This document shows, one piece after another, positions 31,101 through 38,152 of a stretch of DNA of 64,000 bases. The notes under the pieces were generated by a model. That model searched no databases, was not told the DNA's origin, and saw only the letters and a list, made by a program, of their open reading frames with translations. Location: the NCBI RefSeq assembly GCF_002572525.1, contig NZ_PDBS01000001.1, positions 1,736,001 to 1,800,000 of the forward strand, written 5' to 3'. The first letter of the stretch is position 1. Every line of letters starts with the position of its first letter. Position numbers and translations under genes: made by a program. The stretch is from Natrinema sp. CBA1119. Its GTDB lineage: Archaea > Halobacteriota > Halobacteria > Halobacteriales > Natrialbaceae.

Positions 31101-31603
31101 CTCGTGACCCGACTGATCCCGACGTCAACGCGACGGTGTTCGTTCGGACCGACGCGATGCCTACCGGGTTCGCCGACGTCCAGACGCCAGGAGTGGAGTG
31201 GGTGTTTACTGACCTCCAGGAGGAGATCGTCGACGAGCTCCGATCCAGTGATCGCTCGCGAACAGCGAAGGAGATCTCGGAGGCAGTCGGCTGTACGAAA
31301 GAGCACGTCCGCCAGACGCTCGAGCGGCTATCCGATGATGAGTTCGGTGAGCCAGCAGTCCACGTTTCCGAGGGTGTTGGATCCCACGGGGCGACGCTCT
31401 ACAGCGAGTCAGGGCTCCCATCTGTCGGTTTCGTTGATCTTCAGGAATCGCCAACTACCCCCTACGGGGACTCTAGTAGGTGGGCGTTGGCGATTCGAGA
31501 CCCCGATGCACGCGGAGACGTCGATCAGGGGGTGAGTGACGGTTCCAGTGGCGACACTACCCAGGTCTGGAACTGGCGATCACCGCCTGATGCTGGTGAC
31601 TGA
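28100..31603 (+). CDS. Viral replication protein: primase-like N-terminus, helicase core, C-terminal winged helix
   Basis: 1167 aa. The N-terminal 300 residues (KKPFAPWADRDHP, KWGITDNYG, IAMAEVDP) resemble archaeo-eukaryotic primase/prim-pol proteins of haloviruses. A nucleotide-binding core follows: Walker A DAPTSLGKSYTI near 491 and a Walker-B-like VVDEEPAF near 653. Between them are cysteines CPVC, QC and PCSEESQC, placed as in the iron-sulfur domain of XPD-type helicases. The C-terminus near 1050 has a helix-turn-helix (KEISEAVGCTKEHVRQTLERL). Probably the virus's replicative primase-helicase; the primase assignment is the less certain part. Confidence 0.65.
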   Translation: MSDDVFERLDRAFENNPNADPKRLLWLADADPSYLEAAEAIVDGEDPTEPDPVDELSSEDLDRDPSWSSWASADFEAPTPGIWPEELLDREQWMGHVEKKPFAPWADRDHPDADPDKDARWKWGITDNYGDGETIAMAEVDPRLDGRAFLQQEDDPFVYVDGDDVRDPETGDVHPAFIAILEQLGATYADISQSEAGVHAQYKGTLPEDVKQAAWQLDEDPWGSNEDLPSIEIYDGKRVCVATGQHVPGTPTDVREWNADVLEPILEATDQVDTRDRARNEEISVDREEYDLEDYTPEATSSSETTDEIRDVFAAVDRLDAQRVAEKTIVQRWNDTASTSEGERAFWPTWGSLSDGGTANIVNDQRWQDTGDLGGYGGPVTMAAIDAGEIRPANARPVDGETWWRGVERLRDLGFAIPEYEPSTDDAYNGDGNERAVSALPIGQLDALEPADRRRFAKKRGLEWPSTDSAREELFDTIAEVIRNEDVRIVDAPTSLGKSYTIASTRWGARTEITGERPVVHLLETRDARDEAVDVAEEHGGEYHVLLGRHEACPVCAGDHDEEITINGEPASEWLDRQCEGKGMAFSAAHRYLAENNDQGATLPCSEESQCTAIAQWDEYREGPDGALEYWPLVIATHNFGYAPGLRMHNNIVVDEEPAFEQELSTDRIRRAVGAYLREIDAPVTTWEAFVQLSRHDDYQGDAAKERDALEDVLYEEPDRDWYFENPDAHTLAPALARAIFRAEDRANGRRFGKTMHEPPRLEAAVRDDDDWNREWVSIVLDESNDVRSVRVVPDFGSARSVVGLDAHPATPLWQANTLPWIKTTEVLEPEERQLWRRYERGLRVVQVGDATRPLSGDKALEWLNEDKLEALFDHLVDEYGTQFRTAITTAQVEDRLEELMEDAGVHRPELMHFGEEKSRNDFEYERVGLVNGCMDPGDDYVLDLLAELDLEAEVETAVDDAGEEYRARGRGFDGEDAETAQEILASVRENHIAQAAGRYARDPTDPDVNATVFVRTDAMPTGFADVQTPGVEWVFTDLQEEIVDELRSSDRSRTAKEISEAVGCTKEHVRQTLERLSDDEFGEPAVHVSEGVGSHGATLYSESGLPSVGFVDLQESPTTPYGDSSRWALAIRDPDARGDVDQGVSDGSSGDTTQVWNWRSPPDAGD
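31445..31496. other. Inverted repeat near the 3' end of the replication gene
   Basis: GAATCGCCAAC (31445-31455) and GTTGGCGATTC (31486-31496) form a perfect 11-bp stem around a 30-base centre that is itself partly self-complementary. It lies inside coding sequence. It could be an origin-like cruciform, a regulator site for the next gene, or chance constraint. Confidence 0.45.
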
Positions 31604-31847
31604 CCTCATCGATACCCCCCGCGACGCGGTGCTCGAGGAGCTCCCGCCGAGTGCCAAGTACGTCGTGTTCGTCCTCGAGGGAGAGGACGGTTCGGTTACT
31701 CGATGCGAACTTCAGAAGCGAACCGATCTCCCCGACCGGACCCTCGATCGAGCGCTGGATCGACTCGAGGCCGCCGACGTGATCCGCCGCGATCGCACCT
31801 CCGACGACCTGCGTTTTGTTCGCGTTGAATTTGATGAAACATCCTGA
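31590..31847 (+). CDS. MarR-like winged helix protein
   Basis: 85 aa from ATG 31590 (MLVTDLIDTPRDAVLEELPPSAKYV), overlapping the replication gene by 14 bp. PPSAKYVVFVLEGEDGSVTRCELQKRTDLPDRTLDRALDRLEAADVIRR is a winged helix with recognition helix LPDRTLDRALDRL. This family is frequent in haloarchaea and their viruses. It probably regulates the early region. Confidence 0.7.
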   Translation: MLVTDLIDTPRDAVLEELPPSAKYVVFVLEGEDGSVTRCELQKRTDLPDRTLDRALDRLEAADVIRRDRTSDDLRFVRVEFDETS

Positions 31848-32019
31848 GGAGCCCGAAACCGTCCTTCTCAGAGAGGTAGTCGCCAATACGGCGCACGCGC
31901 TGACTCTTATCAACCACAGCGACTTTTAGGAAAACAACACGATTGCTACAGGGCGTCGAGTCGGCGACCGCGTCGTCGACGATGATCACGTCCGCCCTGC
32001 AGCATCGCTTTTCTCCAGT

Positions 32020-32496
32020 ATGGCAATGACACAACCCAACCCAGACGGTCACGTCTCCCCGCAGCGGGCGTTCGACCGGCTCGTCTGGTACAACGACCGC
32101 GTGTGTAACGGCTGCTTTGAACACGTCCGCGAGATCGAGGAGTTTTCGCCACGGAAGTCCCTCGACGTCGAGGAGCGAAACCGGACGCCCCAAGCCAGCC
32201 TCGAGCAGGGATCGATCCCCCAGGACGAGTACGGCGAGCTCGAGTCCGGCCAGCCGATGACAACCTGTCGGACCTGCGCCCGAGTCGGTTGCTGGGCCGA
32301 CGACGACACGCTCTCGAAAGTCCAGGCGCTTCGTCTCATCGGACCACTCGCTCATCGCCTTCGCGAGCAGGGCCTCGAGTTCGACGAAGGGACGCTTCGG
32401 AAGGCCGTTCGACTGTTCAAAAGTCGCGAGGACGTTCAGGGCTATGATACCGAGATCTTCCGCCGCTCAGTCAAACTGGCGGCCCAGCGAGGGTGA
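32020..32496 (+). CDS. Provirus zinc-binding protein
   Basis: 158 aa (ATG 32020; ATG 32026 is also possible). Cysteine pairs CNGC near 29 and CRTCARVGC near 84 suggest one bound zinc between two halves. The C-terminal helical region (DTLSKVQALRLIGPLAHRL, LRKAVRLFKSR) is basic. Family unrecognised; nucleic-acid binding is plausible. It is preceded by 170 bp of noncoding sequence with an A/T-rich ACTTTTAGGAAAAC element, a possible promoter. Confidence 0.6.
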   Translation: MAMTQPNPDGHVSPQRAFDRLVWYNDRVCNGCFEHVREIEEFSPRKSLDVEERNRTPQASLEQGSIPQDEYGELESGQPMTTCRTCARVGCWADDDTLSKVQALRLIGPLAHRLREQGLEFDEGTLRKAVRLFKSREDVQGYDTEIFRRSVKLAAQRG

Positions 32497-32498
32497 CG

Positions 32499-33008
32499 AT
32501 GGTCCAGAACCTCACCGCCTACGACCTCGCCGATCTCGACCCGGACGAGCTGCTCGAGGAAGCACTCCAGGATGATCGAGTCCTCCGTCTCGTCGAGGAC
32601 GCTGTCCGAATCGGTCGGGCCCACGCTTCCGACTGGATCGGGACCGTCGACGGGGACGATGTCGCGACGCTCGATCCGCAGGCGTCGACCAACGAGGTCG
32701 TCGTCGCACTCGCCCGTGAAGGATTCACCCCGAACTGGCTACTCTCCTACGAGTACGGCGGCGAGGTCGCGAACCTCGTCCGTTTCCACTACGATCCCGA
32801 CCTCTTCCCGGAGCGGCCGTTCCGCCAGCTGCACGTTCGGCTGTTCGCCGACGGCACGCTCGATGCCCACGAGGAGGCGTCGGCACTGATGCACAAGGGG
32901 CCGCACATCCGCGAGGAGACGTTCAACCGCGAGGTCGGTACTGCTGCGGTCCGGACGATCCTCGAGGACGCCGGCGTCGACGTCGAGGTGTTCGAGGAGG
33001 CTCGATAG
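32499..33008 (+). CDS. Provirus protein of unknown function
   Basis: 169 aa from ATG 32499, or 171 from the GTG at 32493 that overlaps the preceding stop. N-terminus TAYDLADLDPDELLEEALQDDRVLRLVEDAV is helical and acidic; the middle (SYEYGGEVANLVRFHYDP, RQLHVRLFADGTLDAHEEASALMHKGPHI) looks like a beta-rich fold. It resembles hypothetical haloviral proteins placed before terminase. No motif gives a function. Confidence 0.6.
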   Translation: MVQNLTAYDLADLDPDELLEEALQDDRVLRLVEDAVRIGRAHASDWIGTVDGDDVATLDPQASTNEVVVALAREGFTPNWLLSYEYGGEVANLVRFHYDPDLFPERPFRQLHVRLFADGTLDAHEEASALMHKGPHIREETFNREVGTAAVRTILEDAGVDVEVFEEAR

Positions 33009-33013
33009 ATGCC

Positions 33014-33349
33014 ATGTCTGTTAAACCGAATACCGACGATCCGCTGGAGCGCGCGAGAATCGAACTCATCTGCCTGGGGAGAACACTGATGCCCGACGAC
33101 GAAACGCTCGAACGGACGATCGGCACGCTCGCCCTATTCGTCGTCTGGGCGGCGATCGTCCTTGGGCCGATGTTCACCGGCGCCGACCCTGCGCGTTACG
33201 AGATCGTCATCGGGACGACCGCGATCGCGTTCACGGTCCTCGGGAAGATGTGGGACTTCGAAGTACAACGAGCGCTCAACGTGGCGCTTCCCGACGGGGG
33301 AAATCCCAGTCACAAGATGATGATCGCGACGACTGACCGACCTATTTAA
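33014..33349 (+). CDS. Small provirus membrane protein
   Basis: 111 aa. Two transmembrane segments lie at about 36-55 (TIGTLALFVVWAAIVLGPMF) and 62-80 (YEIVIGTTAIAFTVLGKMW). Both flanks are hydrophilic. It immediately precedes the late promoter. The size and topology would allow a holin-like role, but the position gives no proof. Confidence 0.6.
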   Translation: MSVKPNTDDPLERARIELICLGRTLMPDDETLERTIGTLALFVVWAAIVLGPMFTGADPARYEIVIGTTAIAFTVLGKMWDFEVQRALNVALPDGGNPSHKMMIATTDRPI

Positions 33350-33372
33350 AGTATATATTTCAGCAGAACGCT
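33345..33372 (+). promoter_or_regulatory. Candidate late (structural gene) promoter
   Basis: TATTTAAAGTATATATTTCAG is a strong TATA box sequence in otherwise GC-rich DNA, 30-40 bp before the terminase start. An imperfect hairpin TTCAGC-GCTGAA follows directly. It is the clearest A/T box in the structural region. Confidence 0.6.
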
Positions 33373-33393
33373 GAAGAACGATTTTCGACACCT

Positions 33394-34131
33394 ATGAGCA
33401 CGAAACAACGCCGCGTCACTCTCGCCCTCAAGTGGCACTATCTGGAGAACCTCTCACCCGAGGAGATCCGGGACCGCTTCGAGGAAGAGGGGATCGGCTC
33501 CTACGCTCGATCGACCATCCGGGGCTACCTCAACGAGGACCCCGCCGATAAGGTCCTCGAGCAGATCGAGCAGGAGCACGCCAACACGCGTCTCCAGATC
33601 GCCGAGCGCGAGGAGCGGATGTACAAGCGTGCTCGAGAGGCCGAATCGAAGTCTCTCAAGGACGAACCGATCATCCGCGTCGTCCCGAAGACGGACACTG
33701 TCTCCACCGATCGTGAAACGGCAATGCGCTGGCCAGCGTGGGAGATCGTCGATCCCGACGATGACGACTGGCCGGACTGGGCGGCCGAACGTGACGTCAT
33801 CATCCGCTTCCTCGAGGACGAGACGACGTCGGTCATGCCGGGGGAGACCTACCCGCTCCGATCGGTCGACGGCTCGCCGCGCTACACTAAGGAGTTCGAC
33901 GGCCTCGAGCGCGATCAGCCCAACCTCGAGGGTCAGGCGATGGCTCGGCAGGAACAGAGCTCCCACCTACAGGCGAAGGGCGAGGTCCTCGGCGTCTACA
34001 AGGACCGCCTCGAGGTCGAAGGCTCACTCGAGACGGAGTCGACGGTCGGCCTCGACGAAGACACGAAGGAGATCGCCCGCGAGGTGCTCGCCGAACGCTA
34101 CAGCACGGAGGGTGACGATGTCGACGAGTGA
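33394..34131 (+). CDS. terS: Terminase small subunit
   Basis: 245 aa. The N-terminal 55 residues form a helix-turn-helix (LKWHYLENLSPEEIRDRFEEEGIGSYARSTIRGYL), as in DNA-recognising small terminases. Residues 55-85 are a coiled coil (IEQEHANTRLQIAEREERMYKRAREAE) for oligomerisation. It overlaps the large terminase by 14 bp. Assignment is from position and architecture. Confidence 0.75.
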   Translation: MSTKQRRVTLALKWHYLENLSPEEIRDRFEEEGIGSYARSTIRGYLNEDPADKVLEQIEQEHANTRLQIAEREERMYKRAREAESKSLKDEPIIRVVPKTDTVSTDRETAMRWPAWEIVDPDDDDWPDWAAERDVIIRFLEDETTSVMPGETYPLRSVDGSPRYTKEFDGLERDQPNLEGQAMARQEQSSHLQAKGEVLGVYKDRLEVEGSLETESTVGLDEDTKEIAREVLAERYSTEGDDVDE

Positions 34132-35710
34132 ACTCGACGTCGACGCCGACACGCTCGTCGAGACCCTCGAGGATCCGGCGGTCCTTGGCGAGGTCCTCAA
34201 CCCGTTCGACGGCTGCCCCTGGGACGTCTACTTCAACCGACTGACCGAGGGGTACATGGCCGCCGAGCGGGATCCCCACGTCCCGATCGGGGACGTCCAC
34301 GTCCACTGGGCCGAACAGTTCGCCGGCGAGGGCAACATCGGGATGCTCGCCCACCGTGATGCACTGAAAACGACGTTCACGCTGGGCTATCTCATCGCCT
34401 GTCTCGAGTATATCGACGGTTTCCGGGCCCACTGGATAACGAACACCCAGGGGCAGGCCCACAAGAAGGCCGACACGGAGTTCTGGAAGATGGTCGACCG
34501 GAACCCGTGGCTGACGAAGCTGAACGCTGACCCCGTCCAAGACACCAAGGAGGCCAAAGAGTGGCCCCACGGCTCGATGCTCTATGCCGGCTGGCTCTTC
34601 GGCGCGATCGAGGGCGACCGGTCGCACCTGCTTGTCCTCGACGACGTCATCAAAGAGCACGGCGACGGAGACACGGAGAACATCGTCCAGTGGATCGAGG
34701 GCGTCACCGTCCCGATGGTCAAGGACTCCGGGAAGACCGCCGTCGTCGGGACGCGGAAGCGACCGGACGACATCTACTCCCACCTCATCGATCGCGACGC
34801 CTACGACTTCACCGAGTACCCGGCGATCCTCGAGGAGTGGGACCGGGAGTTCGGTGATGACGATAACTGGCGCAAGCGCCGACCGCCGGAGAAGCTCTAC
34901 ACCGAGGTCGAGGATCCGTGGCACGCCGGCGAGACGATCCACGTCCTCTGGCCCGAGGCTCGAGGCCCGGAGTACCTCGCCAAGAAGCGCGAGCAGATGA
35001 GCTCGCATCTGTTCTGGCGGGAGTACTGCATGGTCATCCGCGGTGCCTCGGGCAACCTCGTTGACGAGGCGGACATCAACCAGCTCGTCGACGACGGCGG
35101 CTGCTCGATCCGCGGGCAGTCACCTCCGCGCCAGCTCTCTCCCGGCGCCGGCGAGGCGACGATCGTTGCCCACGACCCGGCCCAGTCGTCGACGGGAGAC
35201 AACGCGGCGTTCGTTGCGTTCCGCGTCGGTCGCGATGGACGCCGGACGCTCCTGGACGCCGTCGCGACCAAGGGCATGAAGCCGTCGGATGTCAAGGCGA
35301 CCATCCTCGACCTGGATGACCGGTACGATCCAGCGGTGATCGTGATCGAGGACAACGGGATGCAGCAGTACGTCCGAAACCACGCGATCCAGTTTTCCTC
35401 GAGCATGATGACGAAGATCGTCGGCATCCCGACGACGGGGAAGAAGCACAGCTGGGAGAACGGCATCCCCCGGCTGCGGACGCTCGTCGAGAACGGTGGG
35501 ATCCACTTCTACCGCGGCCACGACGGCACCGAGGACTTCGTCCAGGCAGCGCTGTCGCTCGAGCTCTCCGACGGTAAGCTCAAGGGCCATACGCCCGACC
35601 TGATCGCAGCCTGGTACATGGCTGAGCAGGGCATCCGTCGCCTCGAGGGCAGCGGGGCGCTGGATCCGGACCCGGACGAGGACAGCGGAGGTGCGGTGAC
35701 CCATCTATGA
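34118..35710 (+). CDS. terL: Terminase large subunit
   Basis: The packaging motor ATPase and nuclease (530 aa). The degenerate Walker A is in AHRDALKTTF near 77-86, and Walker B in LLVLDDVI near 170. The RNase-H-like nuclease has VAHDPAQSSTGDNAAF near 349, VIEDNGMQQ near 406 and PDLIAAWYMAEQG near 492. Start ATG 34118 (MSTSELDVDADT) overlaps terS; the frame stays open well upstream but that is shadow. Confidence 0.92.
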   Translation: MSTSELDVDADTLVETLEDPAVLGEVLNPFDGCPWDVYFNRLTEGYMAAERDPHVPIGDVHVHWAEQFAGEGNIGMLAHRDALKTTFTLGYLIACLEYIDGFRAHWITNTQGQAHKKADTEFWKMVDRNPWLTKLNADPVQDTKEAKEWPHGSMLYAGWLFGAIEGDRSHLLVLDDVIKEHGDGDTENIVQWIEGVTVPMVKDSGKTAVVGTRKRPDDIYSHLIDRDAYDFTEYPAILEEWDREFGDDDNWRKRRPPEKLYTEVEDPWHAGETIHVLWPEARGPEYLAKKREQMSSHLFWREYCMVIRGASGNLVDEADINQLVDDGGCSIRGQSPPRQLSPGAGEATIVAHDPAQSSTGDNAAFVAFRVGRDGRRTLLDAVATKGMKPSDVKATILDLDDRYDPAVIVIEDNGMQQYVRNHAIQFSSSMMTKIVGIPTTGKKHSWENGIPRLRTLVENGGIHFYRGHDGTEDFVQAALSLELSDGKLKGHTPDLIAAWYMAEQGIRRLEGSGALDPDPDEDSGGAVTHL

Positions 35711-35814
35711 CTTCTGACAAGGACGACACCCGAGAGAAACACGGCATCGTCGGCGGTACCGAGACGGTCGACAAGGTCCGTGATAGCCTCGAGGAGGACG
35801 AAGACGATGAGTAG
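35707..35814 (+). CDS. Tiny acidic protein between terminase and portal
   Basis: 35 aa, overlapping terL by ATGA at its start and the portal start at its end. It reads MTSDKDDTREKHGIVGG and ends in an acidic tail. Overlaps at both ends, together with the dense packing, support translation. Unknown role, possibly a coupling peptide for the portal. Confidence 0.55.
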   Translation: MTSDKDDTREKHGIVGGTETVDKVRDSLEEDEDDE

Positions 35815-37666
35815 CTCCGACGACGACGACGGCAACGTCTCCGTCACGGTCTCGAAGATGGGCACCAACGACGCGATGTCGAAGGCTCGCGAGACCACGC
35901 AGCTCGACGAGCGTCACATCGCGACCGGCCGGGGCTGGGGGATCCGGCCGCCGTACCCGCCGGAGACGCTGGCCGCCTTCTCCGAGTTGAACGAGACGCA
36001 CGCGGCGGCGATCCGAAAGAAGGCGCGCTGGGAGGCGGGCTACGGCTTCGACGTCGTCCCGCACATGTCGGTCGACCCCGACGAGGCCAGTGATGACCAG
36101 TACGACACTGTCGACGACTTCTGGTACGGCAGTGGCTCGCGGTGGCAAACCGGGCCCGAGCACACGCCGGCGACGACGCCGACGGAGGTCCTCGAACTCG
36201 CGCGGATGGATTACCACATGATCGGATGGTGCGCGCTCGAGATCCTCGTCGCCCCCGATGGCACGCCGACCGGGCTGGCACACGTTCCGGCGACGACGGT
36301 CCGCGTGCGCAAGACCGAGAAGGAGACCGACGATGACGAGACGATCGTCACGAGCGGACATGGATACGTCCAGCGCCGACACGGTCAGCGCCGGTACTAC
36401 GGCGAGGCCGGGAACCGCTACGTCGACGAGGACGACCCGACCGATCGGCGCGTCTTCGTCGGCCAGGAGTCCGGCGACGTCGTCTACGATTCGGCAGAGA
36501 AGCTCGACGGTGAGGATCCGGCGAACGAACTCATCTTCATCCCGAACCCGTCGCCGATCGCGACCTACTACGGGATCCCCGACTGGATCAGCGCGATGGA
36601 GACGCTCGCGATGGACCAGGCGGCCAAGCGCTACAACAAGGACAAGCTCGAGCACTTCGGGATCTCGCACTTCGCGGTGATCGTCAAGGGCGGTACGCTA
36701 ACCGAGGACTCGAAGGACGAACTCCGGCAGATGCTCGAGGATCTCGAGGACAACCCGCATCGAGCGTCGGTCCTCGAAGTCGAGAAGCTCCAGGAAGAAG
36801 CGAACAACCTCGGCCTCGAAGGCGAGGGTGGCTCGGGGATCGAGGTGGAGCTCCGCCCGCTCGCCGGCGACAACGCAGGCCAGATGGACTACGAGACACT
36901 CCGGAAGGAGGCCGAGCAAGACATCGCGAAGGTCCACGGCGTGCCGCCGGTCCTCTACAACCGGCCGGGCCAGTCCAACCGATCGAACTCGAAAGAGCAG
37001 GTCCGCGAGTTCGCCGAGGAGACCATCGCCCCCGAACAGCAAAAGTTCGAGGCCCGGCTCTACGAGATCATCCACAAGAAGGCGCTCGACGTCACGGATT
37101 GGACGATCGAGTTCGAGTTGAAGGGTGCCGATCGCCCCGATCGCGATGCGACGATCGCCCAGAAGCGCATCGGTGCGTCGAACGGGACGCTGACCATCGA
37201 CGAGGCTCGAGCCGAACTGGGGAAGGATCCGCTGCCCGAGGATCACCCGATCGACGGGTCGACGTTACTCGCGAACCTCGGCGATCAGGCGGCCGCTGCT
37301 GTCCCGGGCGATCGGCCGGAGGACGCGCCGCCGGTCGAGAACATGGTCGGCACGCGCGAGGCGATCGACGTCGACCGCGAGGCAGCCAAGGACGACGAGA
37401 ACGACCAGGTCCGGATGCAGGAGTTCGACTCGAGCAACATCCACAGCGCCCTCTACCAGAGCCTGACCGAGGACCTGTACGTCCGCTTCCACGGTGGCGA
37501 GGATAGGCAGGATCGGATCTACGTCTACCTCGGCGTCGACGAGTCGGAGTGGGACTCATGGACCAGTGCCAGTTCTGCGGGGTCGTATCACTACGACAAC
37601 ATCCGGATGGCGTACCCGTACGAGGAGCTGACCAACACAACTGGCTGGCCGCAGATCGGCCAATAG
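35807..37666 (+). CDS. Portal protein with C-terminal KTSC domain
   Basis: 619 aa. A phage portal (SPP1/HK97-type): GIRPPYPPETLAAFSELNETHAAAIRKKARWEAGYG, the stem region IPDWISAMETLAMDQAAKRYNKD, and the long helix DYETLRKEAEQDIAKVHGVPPVLYNRPGQSN. The last 70 residues (SSNIHSALYQS, LYVRFHGGEDRQDRIYVYLGV, SAGSYHYDNIRMAYPY) match the KTSC domain, found in small stand-alone and fused proteins. The dodecameric portal sits at the capsid vertex and takes DNA from TerL. Confidence 0.88.
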   Translation: MSSSDDDDGNVSVTVSKMGTNDAMSKARETTQLDERHIATGRGWGIRPPYPPETLAAFSELNETHAAAIRKKARWEAGYGFDVVPHMSVDPDEASDDQYDTVDDFWYGSGSRWQTGPEHTPATTPTEVLELARMDYHMIGWCALEILVAPDGTPTGLAHVPATTVRVRKTEKETDDDETIVTSGHGYVQRRHGQRRYYGEAGNRYVDEDDPTDRRVFVGQESGDVVYDSAEKLDGEDPANELIFIPNPSPIATYYGIPDWISAMETLAMDQAAKRYNKDKLEHFGISHFAVIVKGGTLTEDSKDELRQMLEDLEDNPHRASVLEVEKLQEEANNLGLEGEGGSGIEVELRPLAGDNAGQMDYETLRKEAEQDIAKVHGVPPVLYNRPGQSNRSNSKEQVREFAEETIAPEQQKFEARLYEIIHKKALDVTDWTIEFELKGADRPDRDATIAQKRIGASNGTLTIDEARAELGKDPLPEDHPIDGSTLLANLGDQAAAAVPGDRPEDAPPVENMVGTREAIDVDREAAKDDENDQVRMQEFDSSNIHSALYQSLTEDLYVRFHGGEDRQDRIYVYLGVDESEWDSWTSASSAGSYHYDNIRMAYPYEELTNTTGWPQIGQ

Positions 37667-37668
37667 CG

Positions 37669-37724
37669 GACTACCGATGACGGTACGCCCTCACCGGGGG
37701 CTCTGCTCGAGGTTTTGTACCGGC
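37669..37724. repeat. Direct repeat, copy 1, flanking an inserted reverse gene
   Basis: GACTACCGATGACGGTACGC and following bases to 37724 match 38080-38134 at about 80 percent identity, in the same order (ACCGATGACGG, CACCGGGGGCTCTGC, CGAGxTxTGT, CCGGC). It starts directly after the portal stop codon. The copies bracket the low-GC gene at 37738-38031. Confidence 0.75.
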
Positions 37725-37737
37725 CAAACGGCAGGGA

Positions 37738-38031
37738 TCAATCTTGGCGAAGTTGGAAGGATCCAACTTCTCTGGTAGACGACTTTGACTGCTGATTACC
37801 CAATAACATCTCCGCTTGGTATTCTTGATCAGTATTTGCGTATCTTATAATTCTAAATACGACATATGTAGCTAAGAATATAAATGGCCCAAAGATCAGA
37901 GCACTAACGGAATCCTCCATCGTCAACCGAAGCGCCAAACCGCCATAAGCGCCACCGAGAACCGTTTTTATTGTTTCCGCTGCGACGGGGTCTATATGTT
38001 CCTTCAGAAGCTCACCCATTCGAGCTATCAT
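37738..38031 (-). CDS. Reverse-strand inserted membrane protein (moron-like)
   Basis: 97 aa on the strand opposite to the head genes. Residues 30-63 hold a transmembrane region (RLTMEDSVSALIFGPFIFLATYVVFRI). Local GC is far below the neighbours. TTTTAAGAAT-like A/T sequence at 38052-38065, upstream on its strand, could be its own promoter. Separate promoter, opposite direction and low GC are typical of a lysogenically expressed cargo gene. Family unknown; ATG 38019 (MGELLKEHI) is an alternative start. Confidence 0.65.
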   Translation of the reverse strand: MIARMGELLKEHIDPVAAETIKTVLGGAYGGLALRLTMEDSVSALIFGPFIFLATYVVFRIIRYANTDQEYQAEMLLGNQQSKSSTREVGSFQLRQD

Positions 38032-38079
38032 ATTTGTAATTCGTTGATTCTCTCTATTCTTAAAACCGACTCAGCAACA

Positions 38080-38134
38080 GACCACCGATGACGGCACGCC
38101 TCCGCCGGGGCCTCTGCCCGAGATCTGTTCCGGC
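38080..38134. repeat. Direct repeat, copy 2, flanking an inserted reverse gene
   Basis: Counterpart of 37669-37724: GACCACCGATGACGGCACGC, then CGCCGGGGCCTCTGCCCGAG and CCGGC. It lies before the prohead protease start at 38153. The repeat pair probably records the event that brought in the reverse gene. Confidence 0.75.
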
Positions 38135-38152
38135 GTTCTCACAGGACCTACG

